From assembly GCF_017876115.1 (NCBI RefSeq), contig NZ_JAGINO010000002.1, forward strand, positions 186,001 to 250,000: a DNA stretch of 64,000 bases, in the 5' to 3' direction. This DNA is from Azospirillum picis (GTDB lineage: Bacteria > Pseudomonadota > Alphaproteobacteria > Azospirillales > Azospirillaceae). Shown one piece after another: positions 1-10,683 of the stretch. Below the pieces are notes generated by a model. It was not told the origin of the DNA. It made no database searches and saw only the letters and a list, made by a program, of their open reading frames with translations. The position numbers were made by a program, and so were the translations under genes. The first letter of the stretch is position 1, and each line of letters opens with the position of its first letter.

Positions 1-185
1 ACCAGCCCCTGCAGCATCGACAGGATCTCGCCTTCATCGATGCCATCGGTCACGCCGCGGGTGCGGGCGGCGATATCGCGGTCCTTCAGGGCGGCGTTGA
101 TCATGCGGATGGTCGAGACCGCGCGCGTGTCCCTGGCGCGCATCGCATCCTTCAGGGAGTCGTTGAACCGCGTGCGCAGCGTCAT
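1..185 (-). CDS. YqeY/GatB-like protein, N-terminal part (cut by window edge)
   Basis: The first 61 residues are visible; the rest lies beyond the left edge. The N-terminus begins MTLRTRFNDSLKDAMRARD, followed by a TIRMINAALKD segment, the typical start of the YqeY family, whose members resemble the tRNA-binding C-terminal domain of GatB. The molecular role of the family is not settled. It is divergent from carA, an arrangement common in alphaproteobacteria, where yqeY is usually followed by dnaG and rpoD. Family assignment is by recognition of the conserved N-terminal helix; the ATG at 185 is the only sensible start seen. Confidence 0.82.
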   Translation of the reverse strand, partial: MTLRTRFNDSLKDAMRARDTRAVSTIRMINAALKDRDIAARTRGVTDGIDEGEILSMLQGL

Positions 186-559
186 GTCTTTTGTTCCTTG
201 GTCCTGGATCATGTCCGGTCGGGCCGGCGCCTGCGGAGCCGGAAGCCGACTATTCCGAAAACAGTCGTGGATTGCCATTCCAAATAAGGGGTCGCCGGAT
301 CAGGGATCCGAGAGGGCGCGGCGGTCGCGGAACCGCGCAGCCCGGCCCTGCAAAGCTATTGCTGGAAATCCGGCGGCCAATCGTCATATAGCATGTCCGG
401 CCCATCCGATCAGCCCGCTCGATCCCACGATCCCCGTCGTCACGGCGGATGTGGGGTGTGAGCGGCTACGTGTGCGCGCCCGGCGGGACGCTTGGCCGTC
501 GCCGTTCCGCCGCTCACCCGATCCGTCGACGGCCGCGGTTTTTGGGAAGGTCCATCGGA
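186..559. other. Divergent intergenic region yqeY/carA
   Basis: This 374-base gap must hold the divergent promoters of yqeY and carA. An open frame runs through its right part in phase with carA (from about 449), but it has no CarA-like residues. A purine-rich ribosome binding site (GGGAAGG, 544-550) lies just before the carA ATG at 560. I see no RNA gene, repeat or clear operator here. Confidence 0.5.
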
Positions 560-1735
<1,176 letters not shown>

Positions 1736-1764
1736 CGCCGGCCCCGCACCGGCACCGCGGAAGG

Positions 1765-1801
1765 AAGGGGGGAACGCCTCACGGCGGCTCCCCCCTTTTT
1801 T
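1765..1801 (+). terminator. Intrinsic terminator of carA
   Basis: A G-rich arm (1765-1773) pairs with a C-rich arm (1789-1797); an inner GCC/GGC stem closes around TCAC. A run of six T (1796-1801) follows. The hairpin starts about 30 bases after the carA stop and ends carA as a single-gene unit. The T run overlaps the stop codon of the small convergent gene at 1800-2030. Confidence 0.85.
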
Positions 1802-2030
1802 ATTCCTCTTTCTCTGTTTCCCGGTCGGCGGAGCGGTTGCGGGGCTGCACCCGCTTGATGCCGCCATAGCAGGTGGTGCCGCCGCGCGCGCCAGGCGATC
1901 CCGCGGGCTGTCCGTAGTCGGTGCAATCGGCGGAATGACCGGCAGCCTTTTCGGCCGTCTTCTGGTCGCGAGGCTGTGATTTGCGATCGTCCACAGTGGC
2001 CTCCCAGAAGGTGCGGACCATATGGATCAT
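1800..2030 (-). CDS. Small hypothetical hydrophilic protein (76 aa)
   Basis: No family recognised. The product is short, charged and low in hydrophobic residues, with two cysteines (SADCTDYGQ and GTTCYGGIK) and a C-terminus rich in R, D and E. No signal peptide or membrane segment is visible. The ATG at 2030 is chosen because GGAGGG sits just before it on the minus strand; a longer frame reaches 2111 without better support. The stop codon lies in the T tract of the carA terminator, so the two convergent genes share that hairpin. Coding status is plausible from the ribosome binding site but uncertain. Confidence 0.45.
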   Translation of the reverse strand: MIHMVRTFWEATVDDRKSQPRDQKTAEKAAGHSADCTDYGQPAGSPGARGGTTCYGGIKRVQPRNRSADRETEKEE

Positions 2031-2080
2031 GGTCCCTCCAGAATCGCCAACATGGGGCATGGCCGACCGTTCCGGACGAT

Positions 2081-2419
2081 ATGCGCCTTCCAGACAAACC
2101 CTTTCCCCCAAAACCCGCTCCGGCCGATATCGGCACCACGGCCTGCCCGCTCTGCGGCCGTCCGATGGTGCCGGGCGCCAGCCTGAACGAGCATCATCTC
2201 GTCCCCCGGACCTACGGCGGCCGGGAGACGGTGACGATGCACCGCATCTGCCACGCCAAAATCCACGCCGTGCTGACCGAGCAGCAACTGCGGGACCAGT
2301 ATCACGAGATCGACGCCCTGCGCGGCCATCCGGAGATCGCCAGCTTCATCCGCTGGGTCCGCCGCAAGCCGCCCGAATTCGTCGACCGCCACGCCACCGG
2401 CCGCCGGCGCAAACGTTGA
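2081..2419 (+). CDS. HNH endonuclease-family protein
   Basis: A 112-residue protein with a compact HNH (beta-beta-alpha-metal) nuclease fold. The zinc-type knuckle CPLCGRPM is followed by NEHHLVPRTYGG, holding the catalytic His pair, and then HRICHAKIHAVLT with further metal-binding Cys and His residues. The C-terminus is basic (ATGRRRKR), which would suit nucleic acid binding. The ATG at 2081 removes an unconserved upstream extension. It stands alone, divergent from the small gene at 1800-2030, with no methylase or phage gene nearby, so it is more likely a chromosomal HNH protein than part of a restriction system. Substrate unknown. Confidence 0.78.
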   Translation: MRLPDKPFPPKPAPADIGTTACPLCGRPMVPGASLNEHHLVPRTYGGRETVTMHRICHAKIHAVLTEQQLRDQYHEIDALRGHPEIASFIRWVRRKPPEFVDRHATGRRRKR

Positions 2420-2426
2420 ACGCGGG

Positions 2427-3137
2427 TCAGCCGCGGCGCGAGGCCGGTTTGGGCAGGTAGTTGCGTGCTTCGCCGTTGCAGACGCGGCTGACCCGCTCGT
2501 ACTCCTCGACCGAATCGACCTGCGCCTGCCGCCGGTCGCGCTCCTGGCCGAAGTCGCGCATGATCCGGCGCATCTCCGTCTCCAGCGGTCGGCGGATCGC
2601 CGCCATCGCCTGGTTCTGGCTGCGCGACCGCACCGGCTGCATCCGGCCGACCACGTCGGTGAGGCGGCTGCGGATCTGCGGAAGCATGTCGCGCAGCAAG
2701 GTCTCGTCGACGGCGACATGGCGCATCTCATGGGCGAGGACCTCGCCGTGCAGGCACGACGCGCCGGGAATCTCGCGGGCGACATGGACGATGCGCTGCT
2801 GGAAGCCGAAGGTGACGGCAACGGCGCTCGGCGCGGCGCAGTAGGTGCCGTCGCCCAGCGCCTTGAACAGGGCGGAAACCTGCGACTGTTCACCGTAACG
2901 CGCCAGGGTCAGGCCCAGCACATGGCCGGTGGAGGTGCCGACCGGACCGGGACCGCGCCCAGGCAGGCGGGTGAGCTGGGCGATGGTCAGCCCGTCGTCA
3001 CGCTGGACCGGCGCCAGCGTGCTGTCGATGGTCAACTGCGGAGCCGGGAACTGACCGCAACCGCGGTCCTGCGCCACGGCCGCTTGGGCGGACAGCAGGA
3101 CCCCGCAGAAGAAGAGGAACAGGAGGCGAACGGTCAT
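2427..3137 (-). CDS. Secreted HExxH protein, putative zinc metalloprotease-like
   Basis: A 236-residue exported protein. The N-terminus MTVRLLFLFFCGVLLSAQ, ending near AVAQD, is a classic signal peptide; starting at 3137 puts it at the N-terminus. The segment EVLAHEMRHVAVDE contains HExxH, the zinc-binding signature of metallopeptidases. Predicted secreted zinc-dependent proteases (DUF922-like) have this general layout, but the family assignment is tentative. The second half is a charged helical region. Convergent with the HNH gene, 7 bases apart, and divergent from nothing obvious. Periplasmic location is inferred from the signal peptide; activity is not demonstrated by sequence alone. Confidence 0.6.
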   Translation of the reverse strand: MTVRLLFLFFCGVLLSAQAAVAQDRGCGQFPAPQLTIDSTLAPVQRDDGLTIAQLTRLPGRGPGPVGTSTGHVLGLTLARYGEQSQVSALFKALGDGTYCAAPSAVAVTFGFQQRIVHVAREIPGASCLHGEVLAHEMRHVAVDETLLRDMLPQIRSRLTDVVGRMQPVRSRSQNQAMAAIRRPLETEMRRIMRDFGQERDRRQAQVDSVEEYERVSRVCNGEARNYLPKPASRRG

Positions 3138-3257
3138 CCGACCACTGTTAGCAGGAAACCGCCCGCCGGCAAGAGACATGCAAAGGAAGATGGTCGGGAA
3201 AAGGGCGCGGCCGGGCCGGTTCGATCGCCGGTGTCCGATGCCGCCGCCCCTCGCCCG

Positions 3258-4511
<1,254 letters not shown>

Positions 4512-4705
4512 CCGTTCTGGTCATCGGCCGGCCCCGCCGGTTCCGGCGGAACGGGCCACGGAAAATAGAGCGCGCAAGGTAATCCCAACCGCCGGCCTTG
4601 TCATCACGGCGATGCTGCAGCGCGACGGCGCTTTCCGCATGCCGGATTGGCGCAAGGCGCGGGTTGGGTGTATCTGTCGCCGGATCGAAACCATGGGATC
4701 GGACC

Positions 4706-5047
4706 ATGAGCGACGTGACGATCTACCACAACCCGCGGTGCAGCAAATCGCGCGAGACGCTGGACCTCCTGCGCTCCCGCGGGATCGAGCCGACGGTAAT
4801 CGAATACCTGAAGACGCCGCCGGACGCCGCCACGCTCACCGCCATCCTTGCCAAGCTGGGCAAGGAGCCGCGCGCCATCACCCGGTCCAAGGAAGCCGCC
4901 GAGGCCGGCATCCCCAAGGAGCTTGACGGCGAGGCGCTGGTCGCCGCCCTGTCGGCGAACCCGGCGGCCATCGAGCGCCCGATCGTGGTGAAGGGCGACC
5001 TTGCCCGGATCGGCCGGCCGCCGGAGGCGGTGCTGGACATCCTCTGA
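4706..5047 (+). CDS. arsC: Arsenate reductase-type (ArsC/YfgD) protein
   Basis: A 113-residue thioredoxin-fold protein of the ArsC family, closest by eye to E. coli YfgD: the N-terminus YHNPRCSKSRETL and the C-terminus ERPIVVKGDLARIGRPPE both match it. Cys12 is the expected catalytic cysteine, with Arg16 close by. Family members reduce arsenate with glutaredoxin and glutathione, but YfgD-type proteins are not part of ars operons and their natural substrate is uncertain. No other arsenic gene is near. The ATG at 4706 gives the family's standard N-terminus. It lies 51 bases before prmB and may be co-transcribed with it. Confidence 0.85.
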   Translation: MSDVTIYHNPRCSKSRETLDLLRSRGIEPTVIEYLKTPPDAATLTAILAKLGKEPRAITRSKEAAEAGIPKELDGEALVAALSANPAAIERPIVVKGDLARIGRPPEAVLDIL

Positions 5048-5098
5048 CCTCCCGACCGAAATCCCTTCCCGCCGCCCCCGCCACCGGAGCCCGCCATC

Positions 5099-6031
5099 GT
5101 GAGCACCAAGCATACCGCCGCCGGCGCCGCCGCCGAGCTGTCGACCATCCGCGACTTCCTGCGCTACGGCGTCAGCCGCTTCAACGAGGCCGACCTCGAC
5201 TATGGCCACGGCACCAGCTCGGCCTATGACGAGGCGGCCTTCCTGGTTCTGGAAACCCTGCATCTGCCGATCGAGCAGCTCGACCCCTACCTCGATTCGC
5301 GGCTGACATCGGCGGAACGCGAAGCGGTCGCCGGCATCATCCACGCCCGCATCGACACCCGTAAGCCGGCGCCCTACCTGCTGAACAAGGCCTACATCCA
5401 GGGCATCCCCTTCTATGTCGACGAGCGGGTGCTGGTTCCCCGTTCCTACATCGGCGAACTGCTGTTCTCCGACCTGTTCGGCGGCGACGACTTCACCGTG
5501 GTGGAGGATCCGACGGCGGTTGAGCGCGTGCTGGACCTGTGCACAGGCTCCGGCTGCCTCGCCATCCTCGCCGCCCGCATCTTCCCCGAAGCCCAGGTGG
5601 ATGCCGTCGACCTGTCGGCCGATGCGCTTGAGGTGGCGAAGCGCAACGTCGCCGACAGCGGCTTCGAGGACCGCATCACGCTGCACCAAGGCGACCTGTT
5701 CGCGCCGCTGAAGACGCGCAAGTACGACGTCATCATCACCAACCCGCCCTATGTCGATGCCCAGGCGATGGCGGCACTCCCGCCCGAGTACCGGGCGGAG
5801 CCGGCGCTGGCGCTGGCGGGCGGCGACGACGGGCTGGACATCGTCCGCCGCATCCTGAAGGAAGCGCCGAAGCACCTGACCCCCGAGGGCGGCCTGCTCT
5901 GCGAGTTCGGCACCGGCCGCGAGATCCTGGAGGCCGAGTATCCGCAGCTCGACTTCCTGTGGCTGGAAACCGCCAACAGCTTCGGCGAGGTGTTCTGGCT
6001 GACAAGGGACCAGTTGAAGGCCGGCAAATAG
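5099..6031 (+). CDS. prmB: 50S ribosomal protein L3 glutamine N5-methyltransferase
   Basis: A 310-residue SAM-dependent methyltransferase that modifies a glutamine of ribosomal protein L3. The SAM motif VLDLCTGSGCLAILAA and the substrate-glutamine motif NPPY (residues 215-218) define the PrmB/PrmC (HemK) group. The N-terminal helical region with YGHGTSSAYDEAAFLVL and the stretch PFYVDERVLVPRSYIGEL is the PrmB form, not PrmC. The start is GTG at 5099, preceded by GGAG at a proper distance. It follows arsC closely on the same strand. Confidence 0.92.
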   Translation: MSTKHTAAGAAAELSTIRDFLRYGVSRFNEADLDYGHGTSSAYDEAAFLVLETLHLPIEQLDPYLDSRLTSAEREAVAGIIHARIDTRKPAPYLLNKAYIQGIPFYVDERVLVPRSYIGELLFSDLFGGDDFTVVEDPTAVERVLDLCTGSGCLAILAARIFPEAQVDAVDLSADALEVAKRNVADSGFEDRITLHQGDLFAPLKTRKYDVIITNPPYVDAQAMAALPPEYRAEPALALAGGDDGLDIVRRILKEAPKHLTPEGGLLCEFGTGREILEAEYPQLDFLWLETANSFGEVFWLTRDQLKAGK

Positions 6032-6130
6032 GCGGACGGCGGTCGGCGGCCGGTCGGGAACCCTTCTCCCCGGCCGCCGGTTGTTAGCGGCGATGTTGCA
6101 ACGCAGCGAATCGTCGGGAGAACAACCGCC

Positions 6131-7114
6131 ATGGCAAGCCAGCTTACCGAATATCGCGGGTCCGGTCTCGCCGGGGGCATGGGCATCGCGGCGCTCGCGC
6201 TGGGCGGATTGGCCCTGGCCAATGCGCTGATCGCCAAGCGGGATGAGCGGCGCTACCCGCCCCGCGGCCGTTTCGTGACCGTCGACGGGGTGCGGCTGCA
6301 CTATCTGGAGGCCGGCAGCGGTCCACCGGTGGTGGTGCTGCACGGCAACGTGTCGGCGGCGGACGACGCCCTGGCCAGCGGGATTTTCGACCGGTTGGCA
6401 CAAAACCACCGGGTGGTGGCCTTCGACCGGCCCGGCATGGGACACAGCGAGCGTCCACGCGGCCCCGACTGGACGCCGGAGGATCAGGCGCGGTTGCTGG
6501 CCCACGCCTTCGCCATGCTCGGCATCGACCGGCCGGTGGTCATCGGCCATTCCTACGGCACCCTGGTGGCGTTGGCGCTGGCGCTCGATCATCCCGACGC
6601 GGCGGATGGCCTGGTGCTGATGGCCGGCTACTATTTCCCGACCAAGCGGCTCGATGCGCTGCTTGCCGCACCGGCGGCTGTCCCTGTGGTGGGCGACCTG
6701 CTGCGCCACACCGTGTCGCCGCCCTTCGCCAAGGTGATGATGCCGGCGGTTCTGAAAACCCTGTTCGCACCGCGCCCGGTGCCGGACGACCTGGAGGAAA
6801 CCTTCCCGGCGGCGTTGACAACGCGACCGGGGCAGTTGCGCGCCAACGCTCAGGACGGCGTCACCCTGGTGCCGGCGGCCGAGCGGATGCAGCACCGCTA
6901 CGCCGGCCTGCGGCTGCCGGTGGCGATCATCGCCGGACTGGAAGACCGTGTCGTCGAACAGCGGGAACAGAGCGGCCGGCTGCACCGGGTCATCCCGCAC
7001 AGCACCCTGCACTGGGTGCCGGACGCAGGCCACATGGTGCATTACGCCGCCCCCGGCCTGGTGGTGCGCAGCGTCGACCAACTGGCTGCCGAACGCGCGC
7101 CCGCCGGTTCGTGA
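6131..7114 (+). CDS. Alpha/beta hydrolase with N-terminal membrane anchor
   Basis: A 327-residue alpha/beta hydrolase. Residues about 12-35 (GLAGGMGIAALALGGLALAN) form a hydrophobic segment likely to anchor the protein in the membrane. The fold then shows the oxyanion strand VVVLHGN, the nucleophile elbow GHSYG with Ser141, and the catalytic His301 in GHMVHYAAP; the acid is probably in GLEDRVVE. The substrate cannot be told from sequence; esterase, lipase and haloalkane dehalogenase-like enzymes share this fold. It stands alone between prmB and a convergent acetyltransferase gene. Confidence 0.85.
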   Translation: MASQLTEYRGSGLAGGMGIAALALGGLALANALIAKRDERRYPPRGRFVTVDGVRLHYLEAGSGPPVVVLHGNVSAADDALASGIFDRLAQNHRVVAFDRPGMGHSERPRGPDWTPEDQARLLAHAFAMLGIDRPVVIGHSYGTLVALALALDHPDAADGLVLMAGYYFPTKRLDALLAAPAAVPVVGDLLRHTVSPPFAKVMMPAVLKTLFAPRPVPDDLEETFPAALTTRPGQLRANAQDGVTLVPAAERMQHRYAGLRLPVAIIAGLEDRVVEQREQSGRLHRVIPHSTLHWVPDAGHMVHYAAPGLVVRSVDQLAAERAPAGS

Positions 7115-7141
7115 AACCGGCTTTCGCCGTGGCCTTCCGGG

Positions 7142-7750
7142 TCAAACGAAGCGGCGCAGAAGCAGACTGCCACCATGGTGCGGCAGGCGGGGATGCCAGG
7201 GAATGTCCGCCCGGCCGATCTCCTCGAAACCTTCCGCGGCATAGAGGCTGCGCGCCACCCCGTTGTCGGCCCAGACATGCAGGGTGACCCGATCGAAGCC
7301 ACCGCCGCGGGCGCGTTCGTAGAACCAGCCGAGCAACCGCTTGGCGATGCCCCGGCGGCGCTGGTCGGAATCGACCGCCAGCGCCGCCAGGAAATAGCTG
7401 CCCCAGTCATGGGAGCCGGTGAACTCCGCCATATGGGCGACACGGTCCGGCGGCAGGCCGCTGTAATCCTCGGTGCGGATCCAGTCGGCAGGATAGCCGT
7501 GGGCGATCCCGACGATCCGCCCATCAAGCTCGGCCACGCCGCTCTGACGATGGGACAAGGAGCCGCTCCGGCCGGCAAGGCCCGGCGTCAGCATCTCCGC
7601 CGCCGTCATTCCCGGCATGAGGCCGTCGAGGAGAAAACCGTAGACGCCGCCGCCCGCGATATCGATCAGCCGCGCAAGCTCCGGTGCATCGTCGGCATCG
7701 GCCGGCCTGAGGCGGACAAGATGTTCGGAGATCCGGGGAATGGCGGGCAT
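7142..7750 (-). CDS. GNAT-family N-acetyltransferase
   Basis: A 202-residue GNAT acetyltransferase. The acetyl-CoA pyrophosphate-binding loop is recognisable as DQRRRGIAKRLLGWFYERA, followed by the conserved beta strand VTLHVWADNGVARSLYAAEGF. The substrate is not evident. The start at 7750 is chosen because the protein begins there with the usual first strand (HLVRLRPADADDAPEL); a frame extension to 7861 is not conserved-looking. It is convergent with the hydrolase and follows ohrR on the same strand at 141 bases, with no sign of a shared function. Confidence 0.85.
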   Translation of the reverse strand: MPAIPRISEHLVRLRPADADDAPELARLIDIAGGGVYGFLLDGLMPGMTAAEMLTPGLAGRSGSLSHRQSGVAELDGRIVGIAHGYPADWIRTEDYSGLPPDRVAHMAEFTGSHDWGSYFLAALAVDSDQRRRGIAKRLLGWFYERARGGGFDRVTLHVWADNGVARSLYAAEGFEEIGRADIPWHPRLPHHGGSLLLRRFV

Positions 7751-7891
7751 TGTGCGGCCTTCATCTGGTATCGGGAGGGCGGCAGGGGCGGACGGACAGG
7801 AAACCTTGCGGCATGACGCCCCGCACCGCGGTCGACGGGGACCCTTGTACCACGATCCCATCGGCCGGGCTGGCTCCGCCCTGGTGATCGC

Positions 7892-8347
7892 TCACTTGCG
7901 GTCGGCGGCCAGATTGAGGTCGTCGCGCAGTCGCAGGAGGGCGTCGCGCAACCGCCCCAATTCCTCCGCCGAGCTACCGGCGGCGGCGGCGATGTGCGAC
8001 GGCAGGCACTCGGCCCTGCCGCGCAACTGGGCACCCTGCGGCGTCAGGCGGATGCGCACAAGACGCTCGTCCTGAGGGTCGCGGGCACGGGTGACCAGGC
8101 CCTGCCCCTCCAGCCGCTTCAGCAGCGGAGTGAGTGTGCCGCTGTCGAGTCCCAGCCGCTCGCCCAGCACCTTCATCGACTGGCCGTCCTCCTCCCACAG
8201 CAGCAGCATCATCACGTACTGCGGGTAGGTCAGGCCGATTTCCTCCAGCAGCGGGCGGTAGACGCGCGCCATCGCAAGGTTTGCTGAATAAAGCGCAAAG
8301 CAGGCCTGGTTGGAGAGCAGCAACGGATCGTCTCTGCCGGCCGTCAT
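7892..8347 (-). CDS. ohrR: Organic peroxide-sensing MarR-family repressor OhrR
   Basis: A 151-residue winged-helix regulator. The N-terminus LLLSNQACFALYSANLAM is diagnostic for OhrR and puts the peroxide-sensing cysteine at residue 16; a second cysteine at residue 114 suggests the two-cysteine type known from Xanthomonas. The DNA-binding helices include GLDSGTLTPLLKRLEGQGLV. The start at 8347 follows GGAGGCAGG. Oxidation of Cys16 by organic hydroperoxides is expected to release repression of ohr, which lies just upstream on the same strand. No operator-like palindrome was seen in the 180 bases between ohr and ohrR. Confidence 0.93.
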   Translation of the reverse strand: MTAGRDDPLLLSNQACFALYSANLAMARVYRPLLEEIGLTYPQYVMMLLLWEEDGQSMKVLGERLGLDSGTLTPLLKRLEGQGLVTRARDPQDERLVRIRLTPQGAQLRGRAECLPSHIAAAAGSSAEELGRLRDALLRLRDDLNLAADRK

Positions 8348-8527
8348 GATCCTGCCTCCTTCAGAGAATTCCACGAAAATGCACGCACCGCCGGAGCCTC
8401 GCACGCCGGTCGATCATGCAGGGCACAATCGCGCACGAAACCCCGGCGGTGCAATCCCCCGCCTCATCGCGGAACCGGCGAAACCTGTGGAACCGCATCG
8501 GAAGGCGGCAGGCGCCTCGCGACCGGA

Positions 8528-8947
8528 TCAGACCACGGTCGTGGTGACGGGGATGTTGCCGCGGGTGGCGTGGCTGTAAGGGCAAACCTTGTGGGCACGG
8601 GCCAACAGATCCTCGGCGGCAGCCTTGTCCATTCCGGGCAGCGATACCGCGAAGTCGACGGTCAGGCCGAACCCTTCACCGTCGTCGCGGGCGCCGATGC
8701 CGACCTGCGCCGTCACCGTGAGGCCTGCCGGAACGGCTATCTTGTCACGGTTGCCAACGAACTTGATGGCGCCGATGAAGCAAGCCGAGTAACCGGCGGC
8801 GAAGAGCTGCTCCGGGTTGGTCGCACCGCCCTGCCCGCCCAGTTCCTTCGGCGCCGCCAGAGCGACCGACAGCAATCCATCCTCGCTCGCAGCCTTGCCG
8901 TCACGGCCACCGGTCGCGGTCACCTTGGTCGAATAGAGGGTCTTCAT
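8528..8947 (-). CDS. ohr: Organic hydroperoxide resistance protein Ohr
   Basis: A 139-residue thiol peroxidase of the OsmC/Ohr family that reduces organic and fatty acid hydroperoxides, recycled by lipoylated proteins. The two catalytic cysteines are Cys56 (AAGYSACFIGA) and Cys122 (KVCPYSHATRGN), matching the family positions. The start at 8947 has GAGGAG upstream. Expression should be controlled by OhrR through the palindrome at 9080-9094, 133 bases before the start codon. Confidence 0.96.
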   Translation of the reverse strand: MKTLYSTKVTATGGRDGKAASEDGLLSVALAAPKELGGQGGATNPEQLFAAGYSACFIGAIKFVGNRDKIAVPAGLTVTAQVGIGARDDGEGFGLTVDFAVSLPGMDKAAAEDLLARAHKVCPYSHATRGNIPVTTTVV

Positions 8948-9079
8948 CGCTTTTACTCCTCGCTGTGATTTGCGGTGAGGCGCCGGTGCCATGGTCATCA
9001 TGGTCGGCCCCTATGGGAGGCGGTGGGCCGCGCCTGGATGATGTCACGACCCGGTGTCTGTGTGAGAAGAAATATCGCT

Positions 9080-9094
9080 CACAATTTGATTGTG
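9080..9094 (-). promoter_or_regulatory. OhrR operator upstream of ohr
   Basis: CACAATTTGATTGTG is a perfect palindrome of 6-base half-sites around a 3-base centre. It resembles known OhrR boxes, which are AT-rich palindromes of the form ACAATT-AATTGT. It lies in the otherwise gene-free stretch between ohr and the tRNA gene terminator (8948-9375), in the right place to repress ohr. Further AT-rich, CAAT/ATTG-containing sequence follows up to about 9132, so a second weaker site is possible. Nothing else was found in this gap. Confidence 0.75.
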
Positions 9095-9375
9095 CGCAAT
9101 CGTTTAAGGCATGCGCTATCATATTGCACGCAATGCGTCTGTTGCATGCGGTCCGGCTCCGCTGCGACGCCAATGCCCGAATCCGGAGTTTCCGAGCCGC
9201 GCGCACGGCCTGGCAGTCAAACGATCATGAAAATGCTTGTCTTTCGACAGGGCCAATGGGCTCTTGCAGCAGCCATCGCGGAGCTCTGCTCACTCATGCG
9301 AGGAGGACAGCCGTCTTCGAAAGTCACCACCACCGGAGAGGGCGCGACATGATGATCACAAATAAACGGACAAAG

Positions 9376-9410
9376 AAAAAGCCCTGGAACCGTTGGGTTC
9401 CAAGGCTTTT
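9376..9410 (-). terminator. Intrinsic terminator of tRNA-Pro
   Basis: On the minus strand AAAAGCCTTGGAACC and GGTTCCAGGGCTTTTT form a long stem around a four-base loop, ending in a T run. It starts 17 bases beyond the 3' end of the tRNA gene, so it should end that transcript. The A-rich opposite arm may let it work in both directions. Confidence 0.85.
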
Positions 9411-9426
9411 CCGATCCTTCCGGAAC

Positions 9427-9503
9427 TGGTCGGAGCGACAGGATTTGAACCTGCGACCCCCAGACCCCCAGTCTGATGCGCTACCAGGCTGCGCTACGCT
9501 CCG
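9427..9503 (-). tRNA. tRNA-Pro (anticodon GGG)
   Basis: A complete 77-nt cloverleaf is encoded on the minus strand, including the 3' CCA. The acceptor arm is CGGAGCG/CGCTCCG, the D arm GCGCAGCCTGGTAGCGC, and the T arm contains GGTTCAAATCC. The anticodon loop CTGGGGG places GGG at the anticodon, reading CCC and CCU proline codons. It lies 94 bases after the merR-like gene, on the same strand, and ends at a strong terminator. Confidence 0.96.
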
Positions 9504-9597
9504 TCAACTTCACCGCAGTGCTTGCGGCTTGGCTCCGGAAGGGAACGGGACTATAGCCGCGGGCTTTCGCCGATGCAACAACTCCCGTGATGATTTT

Positions 9598-10083
9598 TCA
9601 GCTTTTTTTGCTGCCGATTTCGGTCAGGCGGGACAGCACCGAACGCAAAGCGTTCAGCTCGTCCACCACCATCGTGATCTCGTGACGTACGGCGTCGGAC
9701 AGTGCGGAAGCCTTGTCGTCATCCATGCCGCCTCGCATGTCGTTGACGGTGCCGTCGTCCCCGCCCTGCCCGTTCTCCGGTGCGGCGCCGTCGCCCCCCT
9801 CCGCGTCCTCTCTATCCTCGGCCAGCGGGGGCGTGGGATCGGACAGCCGGCCTTCCTTCAGCAGGCGTTGGACACCCTTGATGGTGTAGCGATCCTCGTA
9901 CAGGAGCGCCTGAATGCGCCGTAGCAGATCGACATCTTCCGGCCGGTAGTAACGCCGGCCGCCACCACGCTTCAGCGGGCGGATTTGCGGGAACTTCGTT
10001 TCCCAGAAACGCAGGACGTGTTGCGGCACGCTCAGGTCGGCCGACACCTCGCTGATGGTGCGGTAAGCGGTGGCGGACTTCAT
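9598..10083 (-). CDS. MerR-family transcriptional regulator downstream of ihfA
   Basis: A 161-residue protein with an N-terminal MerR helix-turn-helix and wing: [22 protein letters not shown] and [22 protein letters not shown]. The middle is acidic and low-complexity, and the C-terminus is a short helix ([19 protein letters not shown]) suited to dimerisation. No metal-binding cysteines are visible. A MerR-like gene directly after ihfA is a conserved arrangement in many proteobacteria; its target is generally unknown. The start at 10083 gives the normal MerR N-terminus. Confidence 0.88.
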   Translation of the reverse strand: MKSATAYRTISEVSADLSVPQHVLRFWETKFPQIRPLKRGGGRRYYRPEDVDLLRRIQALLYEDRYTIKGVQRLLKEGRLSDPTPPLAEDREDAEGGDGAAPENGQGGDDGTVNDMRGGMDDDKASALSDAVRHEITMVVDELNALRSVLSRLTEIGSKKS

Positions 10084-10174
10084 GGCACGATCAAGCCCCG
10101 CGTTCACGGGACGGGACGGGCACCGGATCAGGCATGAAAGCGGACAGGGGTCGGCCCGTCATGTGACGCCGCCG

Positions 10175-10507
10175 TCAGGACAGCGCCCGTGCCTGCGCCG
10201 GAGCACCGCCCTCCTGCACGTCGTTGATGCGATTCTTCAGCACATGGCTGGCGCGGAAGACCAGGACACGCCGCGGCAGGATCGGCACCTCTTCCCCGGT
10301 CTTCGGGTTGCGGCCGATCCGTTCACCCTTTTGCCGAACCTGGAAACTGCCGAAGGACGAAATCTTGACCATCTCCCCGCGCGAGAGCGCATCGGAAATT
10401 TCGTCCAGGACGGTTTCGACCAGTTCCGCCGATTCGTTGCGCGACAACCCGACTTCCTGGTAGACGGCTTCGCTCAGTTGAGCGCGCGTGACCGTATTCT
10501 GAGACAT
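10175..10507 (-). CDS. ihfA: Integration host factor alpha subunit
   Basis: A 110-residue DNA-bending protein that pairs with IHF-beta. It carries the HU/IHF signature [21 protein letters not shown], with the beta-ribbon arm tip RNPKTG, and the alpha-type N-terminus [18 protein letters not shown]. The C-terminal tail ([13 protein letters not shown]) is slightly longer than in E. coli. It is placed between fabH and the MerR-like gene, as in related bacteria. Confidence 0.95.
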   Translation of the reverse strand: MSQNTVTRAQLSEAVYQEVGLSRNESAELVETVLDEISDALSRGEMVKISSFGSFQVRQKGERIGRNPKTGEEVPILPRRVLVFRASHVLKNRINDVQEGGAPAQARALS

Positions 10508-10683
10508 TGTCGACCTCCCCCCCGCAACCGTTGCAAAGACGGTAATCCGGGGAAAGAAGGTCCGTCAATTCAAAAGCTTGACAGCCGGTCGCCGCCGCGG
10601 GCGGCTGGCGGAGGCGCAACACCCGCCGACATCCCGACCACGCCCCTGCATGCCGCGCCGCACCGGAAGGCGACGTTGCCGGC

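Noticed and set aside
4604..7081. An 825-codon open frame on the minus strand
   Set aside because: It is the antisense of arsC, prmB and the hydrolase, all of which have recognisable motifs; long antisense frames are expected at this G+C content.
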